This document shows positions 25,062 through 34,456 of a stretch of 64,000 nt of DNA, one piece after another; position 1 is the stretch's first letter, and the number at the start of each line of letters is the position of its first letter. The translations under genes and the position numbers were made by a program. The DNA lies in contig CAYNRR010000005.1 of assembly GCA_964400015.1 (NCBI GenBank), forward strand, positions 1 through 64,000, read 5' to 3'. The notes under the pieces were generated by a model. That model worked only from the letters and a program-made list of their open reading frames with translations. It did no database searches and was not told where the DNA came from. This stretch comes from UBA1234 sp964400015. Lineage in GTDB: Bacteria; Bacillota; Clostridia; TANB77; UBA1234.

Positions 25062-26699
25062 TTAATACATTCCACCCATCGCATTATCCATGCCATGATC
25101 GTGGCCACATGAACATTTATTTTCTTCTACCTTATCAGCAACTAAGCTTTCTGTAGTAAGTACCATAGAAGCTATGCTTGCTGCATTTTGAAGTGCACTA
25201 CGTGTAACTTTAGTTGGATCTATTATTCCTTCTTTTTTCATGTCTACATATTTTTCATTTAAAGCATCAAAACCTGTTCCTACTGCACTAGTTTTTACTT
25301 TATCAAGTATAACACTACCTTCTAAACCTGCATTTAATGCAATTTGTTTTAATGGTTCTTCAAGTGCCATAAGTACTGTTTTTATACCTGTTTTTTCATC
25401 ACCCTCTGCTGTTGCAAGCAACTTTTCAACTGCTGGAATTGCGTTTACATAGGCAGTTCCACCACCAGCAACTATTCCCTCTTCAACTGCTGCTCTAGTT
25501 GCTGCAAGTGCATCTTCTATTCTCAATTTCTTTTCTTTCATTTCAACTTCTGTTGCAGCACCAACTTCTATTACAGCAACGCCACCAACAAGTTTTGCAA
25601 GTCTTTCTTGAAGTTTTTCTTTATCATATTCAGACTCTGTTTTTGCAAGTTCATTTTTGATTTGCTTTATTCTTTCTGCAAGTAATTCTTTACTACCTGC
25701 ACCATCAACTATTATAGTTTTATCTTTTTCAACTTTAACTTGTCTTGCTTTACCTAATTGTTCAAGTTCAACTTCTTTTAGTTCAAGTCCTAATTCTTCT
25801 GTTATAACTTCTCCACCTGTAAGTATTGCAATATCACGAAGCATTTCTTTTCTCTTGTCGCCATAGCCAGGTGCTTTAACTGCAACACATTGGAAAGTTC
25901 CTCTTAATTTATTTAGAACTAATGTTGTTAATGCATCGCCTTCAACATCATCAGCTATTATAACTAGTTTTTTACCTTGTTGAACTATTTGCTCTAATAC
26001 TGGTAAAATTTCTTGAATATTTGATATTTTTTTATCTGTTATCAAAATATATGAGTCATCCATAACAGCTTCCATTTTATCAGTATCAGTAACCATATAT
26101 GGTGAAATATATCCTTTTTCAAATTGCATTCCCTCTACAACACTTAAGTTTGTTCCTGTTGTTTTTGATTCTTCAACTGTAATAACTCCATCATTTGAAA
26201 CTTTTTCCATTGCGTCTGCTATTAAAGAACCTACCATATCATCATTTGCTGATATTGCAGCAACTTTTGCAATATCTTCTTTTCCATTTACTTTTGTGCT
26301 ATTGACTTTTATTGCTTCAACTGCAGTGTCTATAGCTTTTGTCATTCCTCTTCTCATTATCATAGGATTTGCACCTGCCGCAACATTCTTAATTCCTTCA
26401 CGAATCATTGCTTGTGCAAGTACTGTTGCTGTAGTTGTGCCATCACCAGCAACATCATTTGTCTTTGTTGAAACTTCTTTAACAAGTTGTGCTCCCATAT
26501 TTTCAAAAGGATCTTCTAGTTCAATCTCTTTTGCTATTGTAACGCCATCATTTGTAATTAGTGGTGCACCATATTTTTTATCTAGTACAACATTTCTTCC
26601 TTTTGGACCTAATGTAACCTTAACTGTATTTGCTAATTGATTTACTCCTCTTTCAAGAGCTTTTCTAGCATCTTCTCCATACAAAATTTTTTTACTCAT
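25062..26699 (-). CDS. groEL: Chaperonin GroEL
   Basis: Forms the double-ring folding chamber capped by GroES. The 545-aa product has the usual N-terminus (AKKILYGEDARKALERGVNQ-type), the ATP-binding DGTTTATVLAQAM near residue 87, and the signature AAVEEGIVAGGG near residue 405. The C-terminal tail is unusual: instead of only Gly-Gly-Met repeats it reads NKCSCGHDHGMDNAMGGMY, with two Cys and two His that could bind metal. GGAGG precedes the ATG. It follows groES by 43 bases and is controlled through the CIRCE element. Confidence 0.98.
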   Translation of the reverse strand: MSKKILYGEDARKALERGVNQLANTVKVTLGPKGRNVVLDKKYGAPLITNDGVTIAKEIELEDPFENMGAQLVKEVSTKTNDVAGDGTTTATVLAQAMIREGIKNVAAGANPMIMRRGMTKAIDTAVEAIKVNSTKVNGKEDIAKVAAISANDDMVGSLIADAMEKVSNDGVITVEESKTTGTNLSVVEGMQFEKGYISPYMVTDTDKMEAVMDDSYILITDKKISNIQEILPVLEQIVQQGKKLVIIADDVEGDALTTLVLNKLRGTFQCVAVKAPGYGDKRKEMLRDIAILTGGEVITEELGLELKEVELEQLGKARQVKVEKDKTIIVDGAGSKELLAERIKQIKNELAKTESEYDKEKLQERLAKLVGGVAVIEVGAATEVEMKEKKLRIEDALAATRAAVEEGIVAGGGTAYVNAIPAVEKLLATAEGDEKTGIKTVLMALEEPLKQIALNAGLEGSVILDKVKTSAVGTGFDALNEKYVDMKKEGIIDPTKVTRSALQNAASIASMVLTTESLVADKVEENKCSCGHDHGMDNAMGGMY

Positions 26700-26742
26700 T
26701 TTAAATTACCTCCTAGAAATATAAAGTTAATTTTAAAATTTT

Positions 26743-27024
26743 TTATTCAATAACTGCAAGAATATCATCTTGGCGAACTATTGTGTACTCTGTATCTTCG
26801 TATTTTACTTCTGTACCTGCGTACTTTGAAAAAATAACTTTTTCGCCAACTTCTACTTGCATTTTCACTTCTTTATCTCCTACAAGTCCTCCAGAACCTA
26901 CTGCAACAACTCTACCTACATGTGGCTTTTCCTTGCTTGTTGATGCAAGCAATATTCCACTTTTTGTAGTTTCCTCTGCCTCTATTAGTTTTAATACCAC
27001 TCTGTCTGCTAATGGTTTAATCAT
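26743..27024 (-). CDS. groES: Co-chaperonin GroES
   Basis: Seven-membered lid for GroEL. The 93-aa product starts MIKPLADRVVLKLIEAEE and has the mobile loop TTKSGILLASTSKEKP and the roof segment GGLVGDKEVKM. AGGAGG precedes the ATG. It is first in the groES-groEL operon, with a promoter and CIRCE operator directly upstream. Confidence 0.98.
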   Translation of the reverse strand: MIKPLADRVVLKLIEAEETTKSGILLASTSKEKPHVGRVVAVGSGGLVGDKEVKMQVEVGEKVIFSKYAGTEVKYEDTEYTIVRQDDILAVIE

Positions 27025-27049
27025 ATTTAAAACCTCCTTGATAAAAACA

Positions 27050-27076
27050 TTAGCACTCTATATTCTAGAGTGCTAA
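27050..27076 (-). promoter_or_regulatory. CIRCE operator (HrcA-binding)
   Basis: TTAGCACTC (27050-27058), nine bases, then GAGTGCTAA (27068-27076): a perfect match to the CIRCE consensus. It begins three bases after the -10 box, so bound HrcA would block the transcription start. The hrcA gene is not in the window. Confidence 0.97.
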
Positions 27077-27079
27077 TTC

Positions 27080-27108
27080 ATAATATTACTATGCAATTTT
27101 TTTGTCAA
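27080..27108 (-). promoter_or_regulatory. Promoter of groES-groEL
   Basis: On the minus strand TTGACA (27103-27108) and TATTAT (27080-27085) are spaced by 17 bases, immediately before CIRCE. Confidence 0.88.
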
Positions 27109-27149
27109 TATGTTAAAAAGATTTTATTTTTGAATTTTTTGTGTCCTAC

Positions 27150-28628
27150 TTATTCTTCATCATAATCAAAGTCTAATGTGAAATCATAGTCATCATCATC
27201 ACTAAAATAGAAGTCTGTATCTCCATCTTCAATATAATCAGAGTCATAACCTGTTATAGAATCATAATCATCTGTTGATGTGCCAAGACCTAAAATTGAC
27301 ATTAAGCTTTCTGGAGCCTTATCAACTATTATTGAAAGATATTTGAATATGTTCTTTTTAATTTCATTAAATTTAGCATCAATTTCTTCTTGTGTTTTAT
27401 CATTTAATAAAAAGTCTTTTGTTAAATCTATTTGCTCAACTACAGCATCTTTTGAATATTTAACACTATAATTTAAAACATCCATGTTCATTTCTACGCC
27501 GTCTAAATCCATTGCAAGCACAAGATTTCCTTTTAATTCATCTTTAGTATTTTCAGTTGTCAATACAAAATTAACTTCTTCAGTGTCCATAACAACAGTA
27601 AATTTTACATTGTTATTTATTGTTGCTAATCTAACAATCATATTTTCTGAAGGTGCACTAAATTCTACAGCTATAGTACTTTTTCCTTTTGTATATGTTG
27701 AAATTTCAAATGCTGTTTCTGTATCATCACCACTAGCTATTAGTTCATCAACTTCAGCAATTAGTTCTGGCCATTCTTCTTGCCAATCTGCAAAGCTATC
27801 ATATTCAAAAGAAGCGTTTTGTTCTTTTAATAGGTTATATAAATCTTCATCATCTTTTGCGACAACTAACATTGCTTTAAGTAATTCAGAAACTTTCTTT
27901 TCTGTTAGTGGAAGTGATGTTTTCTTTGTATTAACTGTAACATCTCCAACTGTAATTTCTTGATTTTTTGTTGTTACAAAAAGATCTTCTACAACATTTT
28001 CAAGTGGCTTTTGATATTTTTCTAATATCTCTACTACCTTTTCTTTGCTTTCTTCATCTTGAGTTACTGTTTCCATCATATCGTCAATAGATAATTTATC
28101 TGGTATCATGTCTATTTCTTCTTCACTCATTCCTAATTTTTCTGCTAATGCTTTTAAGTTTTCATTTTTTAAAACTAGATTTTCATTCATTAAATCATTA
28201 ACCATAAATCCAAGTAAGTCACCATTTTTTGCATATTGTAATGTAACAAGTTCTGTAGAATCAACATCTAGATATAGTTTTCCAGAAAAATCATTTTCTT
28301 TAACATTAAACTCTGATACAAATGCAAATCTGCTTAGTGGCAATGCATCTTCACTTCCCATACTATTTATAAGAGATGGATTTATAGCTATATCTGCAAC
28401 AACTTTTCCATCCTCTAAATCAAAGGCTTCAACATCACCAAAAACTTCAAAAATATTTAACGTGTTTTCAACAAATTTTTCTGTGTTTGATGAAGCGTTG
28501 ACAACTCCCCAAATAACAGCCACTAATACTAAAATTATTGCTATCACTCCTACAATTATCGGAGCCTTGCTTTTTTTAGCATTGTTTTCTTCTACTACAA
28601 CTTTTCCTAATTCATTATTTTCTTCCAT
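27150..28628 (-). CDS. Unknown membrane-anchored protein with acidic tail (492 aa)
   Basis: I do not recognise a named family. A short cytoplasmic N-terminus is followed by one membrane helix (about 22-44, IIVGVIAIILVLVAVIWGVV). A large extracytoplasmic region of repeating beta strands and acidic helices follows. The last 60 residues are extremely rich in Asp, Tyr and Gly (DYDSITGYDSDYIEDGDTDF and the following stretch), a possible calcium- or cation-binding tail. The ATG ending at 28628 follows GGAGGAGG; the longer frame to 28679 would include that ribosome binding site. It has its own promoter overlapping the region just past dnaE. Confidence 0.75.
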   Translation of the reverse strand: MEENNELGKVVVEENNAKKSKAPIIVGVIAIILVLVAVIWGVVNASSNTEKFVENTLNIFEVFGDVEAFDLEDGKVVADIAINPSLINSMGSEDALPLSRFAFVSEFNVKENDFSGKLYLDVDSTELVTLQYAKNGDLLGFMVNDLMNENLVLKNENLKALAEKLGMSEEEIDMIPDKLSIDDMMETVTQDEESKEKVVEILEKYQKPLENVVEDLFVTTKNQEITVGDVTVNTKKTSLPLTEKKVSELLKAMLVVAKDDEDLYNLLKEQNASFEYDSFADWQEEWPELIAEVDELIASGDDTETAFEISTYTKGKSTIAVEFSAPSENMIVRLATINNNVKFTVVMDTEEVNFVLTTENTKDELKGNLVLAMDLDGVEMNMDVLNYSVKYSKDAVVEQIDLTKDFLLNDKTQEEIDAKFNEIKKNIFKYLSIIVDKAPESLMSILGLGTSTDDYDSITGYDSDYIEDGDTDFYFSDDDDYDFTLDFDYDEE

Positions 28629-28664
28629 TAGAAATCCTCCTCCACTGATTTTATCTATATTTAC

Positions 28665-28693
28665 ATTATACTTTTGCAATTTATAAATTACAA
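28665..28693 (-). promoter_or_regulatory. Promoter of the acidic-tail protein gene
   Basis: On the minus strand TTGTAA (28688-28693) and TATAAT (28665-28670) are spaced by 17 bases, starting four bases past the dnaE stop codon. Confidence 0.7.
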
Positions 28694-28696
28694 TAT

Positions 28697-31600
28697 TTAA
28701 ACTTCTTTATCTATAATTTTTATATTGTTTTCTCCAACTTTATTTTTAAGATCGTTATATATTCGTTCATCCATATACATAGGCAAAATTTTTGTTATGC
28801 CTTTATTATTCATTTGCACGTCAATATTTCCTTTTTGATTGCTTATATCTTTTATTAAATTTCTAAGTTCTTGTAATTCATATTCGGTTTTATCTTGTGG
28901 TATTTCTATTTGTATCATTTTGCTTTTATCATTCAAAGCCATAAGTAATTCGTAATTATGATTTTCAAAACTTGCAATTTTTAAAGCTATTATTGTTATT
29001 TCATCTGATTTTACACTAATTCTTCCTGAAATTTGTACTATGTTATCTTCATATATTTCGCTTCGATATTGTACAAATGTTTTTGGAAATACAATTAAAT
29101 TTAATGTTCCTTCTAAATCTTCTAAACTAACAAATGCCATTATTTCATTGTTTTTAGTTATTTTTGTTCTTACATTCGATATTATTCCAAATACTTTTAC
29201 TTCTTTGCCATCCATTTCTTCAATGTTTTTATTATTAACCTCATCAAATTCTTCAAACATTAAATCTGTACTTTTTATTGTAGAATATTTTTCAATATAT
29301 TTTATATAATTATCTAGTGGATGACCTGAAACATACAAACCAAGCATTTCTTTTTCCATCAATAAAATTTCTTTTTGTGGAAGTTCTTTCATTTGTCGCA
29401 TTTGATATAATTCTTCTTTTTTAGCTACATTTTCAGACATATCGAACATATTCATTTGACCTGTTAATGCTCTTTTTTTATCGCCAGATATTGTATCTAA
29501 AATATCGTCAAACGATGCAAGTAAAGTGTTTCTATTTGATTCTAAAGTATCAAAAACACCTGCCTTTATTAAACTTTCTATGCACTTACGATTTACTTCT
29601 TCACTATTTACACGCTTACAAAAATCAATAAAATCTACAAATTTTCCATTTGTTTCTCGTTCTGTCGTTATTGATTCTATAGCTGCTTCTCCAACATTTT
29701 TTATAGCTGCCAATCCAAATATTATTTTTGTGCCATCTACTGTAAACTTACTAAAACTTTTGTTTATATCTGGTCTTAAAACTTCTATATTCATTTTTTT
29801 GCATTCGTTTATATATGTCGTAATTTTAGTTTGTGTTGTTAAAAAACTATTTAATAATGCCGCAAAAAATTCTGTCGGGTAATATGTTTTCAAATATGCT
29901 GTTCTATAGGCAACCACAGCATAACACGCTGCATGAGATTTATTAAATGCATATTTTGCAAATTCAGCCATCTCATCAAAAATTTTGTTTGCAGATTTTT
30001 CGTCAACACCATTTCTAATTGCTCCTGGTATTAAAACTTTTCCCTCTTCATCAGTCAAACCATAGATAAAATTTTTACGCTCTTCTGCCATTACATCAAG
30101 CTTTTTCTTTCCCATTGCTCTACGTACTAAATCTGCTCTTCCTAAAGAGTAACCTGCAACATTTTGAACTATCTGCATTACTTGTTCTTGATAAACCATA
30201 CAACCATATGACACATTCAAAATCGGTTCGAGAATTGGATGAGTATACTCTGTTTGTGATGGATTGTTTTTTCCTTTTATGTATCTTGGAATTTGATCCA
30301 TTGGACCTGGTCGATATAGCGAAACACCTGCAATCAAATCTTCTAGGCAGTCTGGTTTTAATTCCTTCATAAACGATGTCATGCCTGCACTTTCAAATTG
30401 AAATATACCACATGAATTTCCTTCGCACCATAATTTATAGACATTTGGATCATTCATTTCTTCATCGTATTCAACCGTTACGTTTCTATTTTTTTTCACT
30501 AAATCTACTGCATCTTTTATAACTGTAAGTGTTCTAAGTCCAAGAAAGTCCATTTTTAATAAGCCTAATTCTTCTAATATTGTCATCGTATATTGCGTAG
30601 AAATTATGCTATCACTTTTATATAGTGGCACATATGAATCTACCGGATTTTTAGTTATTACTACACCTGCAGCATGAGTTGATGCATGTCTTGGCAAGCC
30701 TTCTAATCTTTTAGATATATCTATTATCTCTTTTACTTCTGGTTCCTCATCATACATTTTCTTTAGTTCCGGATTCATTTCTAATGCCTTATCTAAAGTC
30801 ATGTGTAGTTCCATTGGTACATTTTTAGAAATTATATCTGCTTTACTATACGGCATATTAAGCACCCTAGCGACATCTCTTATAACGCCTCGTGCTGCAA
30901 GTGTTCCAAACGTTATAATCTGTGCAACATGGTCATCACCATATTTTCTACAAACATAGTCAATAACTTCTTGTCGACGTTCATAGCAGAAGTCAATATC
31001 GAAATCGGGCATACTAACTCTTTCTGGATTTAAAAATCTTTCAAAAATCAAGTTATACTTTAATGGATCTATATCTGTTATTTCAATACAATATGCTACT
31101 AAACTTCCTGCACCAGACCCTCGTCCTGGACCAACTGGAATATCTGAATCTTTTGCAAATTTTATAAAATCCCACACAATAAGGTAATAGTCTGTATAGC
31201 CCATTTTGTTTACAACACCCAATTCATATTCCATACGTTCGTACATATCTTTCCTTGTACTTTCAACGAATTCTTGAATTTGCGTTAATGTGTCATCAGA
31301 CATTATTTCACTTTTTTCTGGTACAGCTTTTATATCAAACTTTTCTTTTTCTTCTGCAAAATATCTATTGATTAAGCCTTGATATCCTAATTTTTTCAAA
31401 TATATATCATGAGGTTCATTGTATGGAGTATCGAAATTTGGCAATACAGTATGCCCAAATTCAAATTCTACGTTACACTTTTCTGCAATCTCAACCGTGT
31501 TATCTAATACTTCAGGTAAATTCTTAAAATTTTCGGCTACTTCTTCTGGAGATTTAATATAAAATTCTTCCGAACCCATCTTCATTCTATCGACATCATT

Positions 31601-32293
31601 TACCTTCTTTCCAGTTTGAATACATAACAAAACATCATGACTTGCAGCATCTTCTTTTTTTAAATAATGTGCATCATTTGTAGCTATCATTTTCAAGCCT
31701 AATTCGCGTGCTAACTTGATAAGTCTTTGATTAGCAATAACTTGTTCTCGTATGCCATTATGTTGAAGTTCAATGTAAAAGTCTTCTTTTCCAAATATAT
31801 CAATATATTCATTTGCAATGCTTTTAGCCTTTTCATAATCATCTGCAAGTAATGCTCTATTTATAACGCCAAACAAACAAGCACTACTAGCTATAAGTCC
31901 TTTGCTATATTTTCTTAAGCATTCGATATCTATTCTTGGCTTATAATAAAAACCTTCTGTAAATGCTATTGAAACTAACTTTATAAGATTTTTATAGCCT
32001 TCATTATCTTTAGCAAGCAAAATCAAATGTCCTGGTCTTTCATCTATATTAGGTTCTTTATCAAATCTAGTTCTAGGTGCCACATACATTTCGCATCCTA
32101 TTATTGGCTTAATTCCTTGTTTTTTGCATTCTTTATAAAATTCAATAGCACCATACATTACACCGTGATCAGTTATAGCTACAGCTTTCATCCCCAATTC
32201 TTTCACGCGTGCAACTAAATCTTTTATTCTATTGGCGCCATCAAGCAAACTGTACTCTGTATGTACATGTAAATGTACAAAATCATGTCCCAT
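28697..32293 (-). CDS. dnaE: DNA polymerase III alpha subunit, DnaE type
   Basis: Replicative C-family polymerase of 1198 aa. The N-terminal PHP domain begins HLHVHTEYSLLDGANRI. The palm domain holds the catalytic PDFDIDFCYE near residue 425 and GPGRGSGAGSLVAY just before it. The fingers and the YKSDSIISTQYTM segment follow, then a helix-hairpin-helix region and a C-terminal OB fold (VFGIISNVRTKITKNNEIMAF). Length is normal for clostridial DnaE. It lacks the exonuclease insert of PolC, which is presumably encoded elsewhere. The ribosome binding site (GGGTGA) is modest. Confidence 0.97.
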   Translation of the reverse strand: MGHDFVHLHVHTEYSLLDGANRIKDLVARVKELGMKAVAITDHGVMYGAIEFYKECKKQGIKPIIGCEMYVAPRTRFDKEPNIDERPGHLILLAKDNEGYKNLIKLVSIAFTEGFYYKPRIDIECLRKYSKGLIASSACLFGVINRALLADDYEKAKSIANEYIDIFGKEDFYIELQHNGIREQVIANQRLIKLARELGLKMIATNDAHYLKKEDAASHDVLLCIQTGKKVNDVDRMKMGSEEFYIKSPEEVAENFKNLPEVLDNTVEIAEKCNVEFEFGHTVLPNFDTPYNEPHDIYLKKLGYQGLINRYFAEEKEKFDIKAVPEKSEIMSDDTLTQIQEFVESTRKDMYERMEYELGVVNKMGYTDYYLIVWDFIKFAKDSDIPVGPGRGSGAGSLVAYCIEITDIDPLKYNLIFERFLNPERVSMPDFDIDFCYERRQEVIDYVCRKYGDDHVAQIITFGTLAARGVIRDVARVLNMPYSKADIISKNVPMELHMTLDKALEMNPELKKMYDEEPEVKEIIDISKRLEGLPRHASTHAAGVVITKNPVDSYVPLYKSDSIISTQYTMTILEELGLLKMDFLGLRTLTVIKDAVDLVKKNRNVTVEYDEEMNDPNVYKLWCEGNSCGIFQFESAGMTSFMKELKPDCLEDLIAGVSLYRPGPMDQIPRYIKGKNNPSQTEYTHPILEPILNVSYGCMVYQEQVMQIVQNVAGYSLGRADLVRRAMGKKKLDVMAEERKNFIYGLTDEEGKVLIPGAIRNGVDEKSANKIFDEMAEFAKYAFNKSHAACYAVVAYRTAYLKTYYPTEFFAALLNSFLTTQTKITTYINECKKMNIEVLRPDINKSFSKFTVDGTKIIFGLAAIKNVGEAAIESITTERETNGKFVDFIDFCKRVNSEEVNRKCIESLIKAGVFDTLESNRNTLLASFDDILDTISGDKKRALTGQMNMFDMSENVAKKEELYQMRQMKELPQKEILLMEKEMLGLYVSGHPLDNYIKYIEKYSTIKSTDLMFEEFDEVNNKNIEEMDGKEVKVFGIISNVRTKITKNNEIMAFVSLEDLEGTLNLIVFPKTFVQYRSEIYEDNIVQISGRISVKSDEITIIALKIASFENHNYELLMALNDKSKMIQIEIPQDKTEYELQELRNLIKDISNQKGNIDVQMNNKGITKILPMYMDERIYNDLKNKVGENNIKIIDKEV

Positions 32294-32311
32294 CAGTAAT
32301 CACCCAAAAGG

Positions 32312-32340
32312 ATTATATCTTATAACTTCTATAAATTCAA
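32312..32340 (-). promoter_or_regulatory. Promoter of dnaE
   Basis: On the minus strand TTGAAT (32335-32340) and TATAAT (32312-32317) are spaced by 17 bases. It lies back to back with the dxs promoter; the two -35 boxes are 16 bases apart. Confidence 0.75.
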
Positions 32341-32356
32341 TTATTCGTTCAATTGC

Positions 32357-32385
32357 TTGCGTTATGTATACTTTCGTGCTATAAT
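32357..32385 (+). promoter_or_regulatory. Promoter of dxs
   Basis: TTGCGT (32357-32362) and TATAAT (32380-32385) are spaced by 17 bases. Transcription should start near 32392, so the 5' leader before the ATG at 32403 is only about 11 bases. Confidence 0.78.
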
Positions 32386-32402
32386 GCACTCGGTGATAAT
32401 TT

Positions 32403-34373
32403 ATGTTAGAAAAGATTAGCAATTTAGATGATTTCAAGAAAATAGATACAAAAGATTATCCTGAACTTGCAAACGAAATCAGAAAGTTTTTAATAGATAA
32501 TGTTTCAGAAACTGGTGGACATTTAGCTCCAAATCTTGGCGTTGTTGAATTAACTATAGCTTTACATCATGTATTTAATTCTCCAAATGACAAGATTATT
32601 TTTGACGTTGGACATCAATGTTATGTTCATAAAATTTTAACAGGCAGAAAAGACAAATTTCAGACCTTAAGAAAACTTAACGGTTTAAGTGGTTTTCCTA
32701 AGACTAGAGAAAGTGAACATGATATATTTAATACTGGTCATAGTAGTACTTCAATTTCCACTGCTTTAGGTATTGCAACAGCCAATAAATTGTCTGGCAA
32801 AGATGATTATGCTATAGCTGTAATTGGTGATGGAGCTATGACTGGTGGGCTAGCTTTTGAAGCTCTTAATAATGCCAAAATTGATAATACTAATTTAATC
32901 GTTATATTAAATGATAATCAAATGTCTATTTCTCCTAGTGTCGGAAATTTATCAGCATACTTAAATAGTATTCGTTCAAATAGTATTTATACAAGTAGTA
33001 AAAACATTGTTCGCACTATTCTAAAACATATCCCTATTATAGGAAAATTTATTATGCATTTAATTGAGTATTCAAAAGATGCTTTAAGACATTTTATTTT
33101 ACCTAATAGTGTGATGTTTGAACAATTTGGTTTTTCATATTTAGGACCTATTGATGGTCATGATTTAGACGATTTAATTAGAATATTGAAACGTGCCAAA
33201 ACTACTAAAAAACCGGTTTTAGTTCATGTTGTAACTAAAAAAGGAAAAGGGTTTGAACCTGCTGAAAAAAGTCCAGATGTTTTTCACGGAGTTGGTGTTT
33301 TTGATAAGGAATCAGGAAAAATAACTGCTTCTAGCTCTATGTCTTATTCAAAAAAATTTGGTCAAGAGTTAGTAAAGTTAGCAAAAGAAAATGATAAGAT
33401 AGTTGCTATTTCAGCAGCTATGACTGGTGGTACTGGACTTAAAAATTTTTCCGAGGAATTTCCTGATAGATTTTTTGATGTTGGCATCGCAGAAGAACAC
33501 GCTGTCACTTTTGCAGCTGGACTAGCTTCACAAGGTTACATTCCTTTCTTTGCTGTATATTCTACATTTTTACAAAGAGCATATGATCAAATTGTACATG
33601 ATGTTGCACTTCAAAAAGCTCATGTGATTTTGGCAATAGATCGTGCAGGAATTGTTGGAGCAGACGGTGAAACACACCATGGAATCTATGACTTATCTTA
33701 TTTATCTCATATTCCGAATTTGATTATAATGGCTCCAAAAGACGGAAATGAATTTGCTGAAATGATGAAATTTGCAGTTGAACATGATGGTCCTATTGCT
33801 ATTAGATATCCTCGTGATTCATATGCAGATGATATAGTCACTTCAGTTCAAAAAGATAATACTTTAGGAAAAAATAATAAAAAGAAGAAACATATCGTTC
33901 CTAATCAAATTTCATTAGATGTTAATGAAAAACATCACGCTTCTACTTTACCTATCAATTCATTCAAAGCTGAAATTTTAAGTGAAGGTAACGACGTAAC
34001 AATTTTGGGATATGGTAAAACAGTTAAAACAGCACTCGAAGTAGCCAAGCTCTTAAAGAATAAAAAAGTAAATGCAGAAGTAATAAATTGCCGATTCTTA
34101 AAACCTTTAGACAAAGACACAATCTTAGGTTCAATTGTAAAAACAAAACGAATCATTTGTATCGAAGATAATGTTACGACTGGTGGCCTAGCATCTCTTG
34201 TAAAAACTTTAATATTAGATGAATTAGAATTCAAAAAAGAAATCACATATAAGAAATTTTATTCTTATCCAGATGCTTTCATAAAGCATGGAGAAACAAA
34301 ACAAATAGAAAAAGAATTCGGAATGAATGCAGAAAAAATAGCAAAAGAATTTATGAGTAATTATTCAAAATAA
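32403..34373 (+). CDS. dxs: 1-deoxy-D-xylulose-5-phosphate synthase
   Basis: First enzyme of the MEP isoprenoid pathway, joining pyruvate and glyceraldehyde 3-phosphate with thiamine diphosphate. The 656-aa product has the cofactor motif GDGAMTGGLAFEALNNAK (around 143), the His-containing FDVGHQCYVHKIL segment, the middle-domain VGIAEEHAVTFAAGLA, and RAGIVGADGETHHG. An insertion rich in Lys and His (about residues 487-512) separates the middle and C-terminal domains and makes the protein longer than usual. The ribosome binding site GGTGAT lies within the very short leader. The product would feed undecaprenyl-phosphate synthesis used by MraY. Confidence 0.96.
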   Translation: MLEKISNLDDFKKIDTKDYPELANEIRKFLIDNVSETGGHLAPNLGVVELTIALHHVFNSPNDKIIFDVGHQCYVHKILTGRKDKFQTLRKLNGLSGFPKTRESEHDIFNTGHSSTSISTALGIATANKLSGKDDYAIAVIGDGAMTGGLAFEALNNAKIDNTNLIVILNDNQMSISPSVGNLSAYLNSIRSNSIYTSSKNIVRTILKHIPIIGKFIMHLIEYSKDALRHFILPNSVMFEQFGFSYLGPIDGHDLDDLIRILKRAKTTKKPVLVHVVTKKGKGFEPAEKSPDVFHGVGVFDKESGKITASSSMSYSKKFGQELVKLAKENDKIVAISAAMTGGTGLKNFSEEFPDRFFDVGIAEEHAVTFAAGLASQGYIPFFAVYSTFLQRAYDQIVHDVALQKAHVILAIDRAGIVGADGETHHGIYDLSYLSHIPNLIIMAPKDGNEFAEMMKFAVEHDGPIAIRYPRDSYADDIVTSVQKDNTLGKNNKKKKHIVPNQISLDVNEKHHASTLPINSFKAEILSEGNDVTILGYGKTVKTALEVAKLLKNKKVNAEVINCRFLKPLDKDTILGSIVKTKRIICIEDNVTTGGLASLVKTLILDELEFKKEITYKKFYSYPDAFIKHGETKQIEKEFGMNAEKIAKEFMSNYSK

Positions 34374-34378
34374 ATATA

Positions 34379-34413
34379 AAAAACGTGTGAACTTAAAGTC
34401 ACACGTTTTTTGT
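34379..34413. terminator. Bidirectional terminator after dxs
   Basis: AACGTGTGA (34382-34390) pairs with TCACACGTT (34399-34407), with A residues before and T residues after. It lies between convergent dxs and ftsW. Confidence 0.88.
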
Positions 34414-34438
34414 TTTTCCATTATCTTCAAATTTTGAG

Positions 34439-34456
34439 ACATTTAACGGACGTCCC
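34439..34456 (+). repeat. Short dispersed repeat, copy 4
   Basis: ACATTTAACGGACGTCCC, identical in its core to copies 1 and 3. Its last base is the last base of the ftsW stop codon, so the repeat abuts the gene end, much as copy 3 lies just beyond ftsH. Confidence 0.75.
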
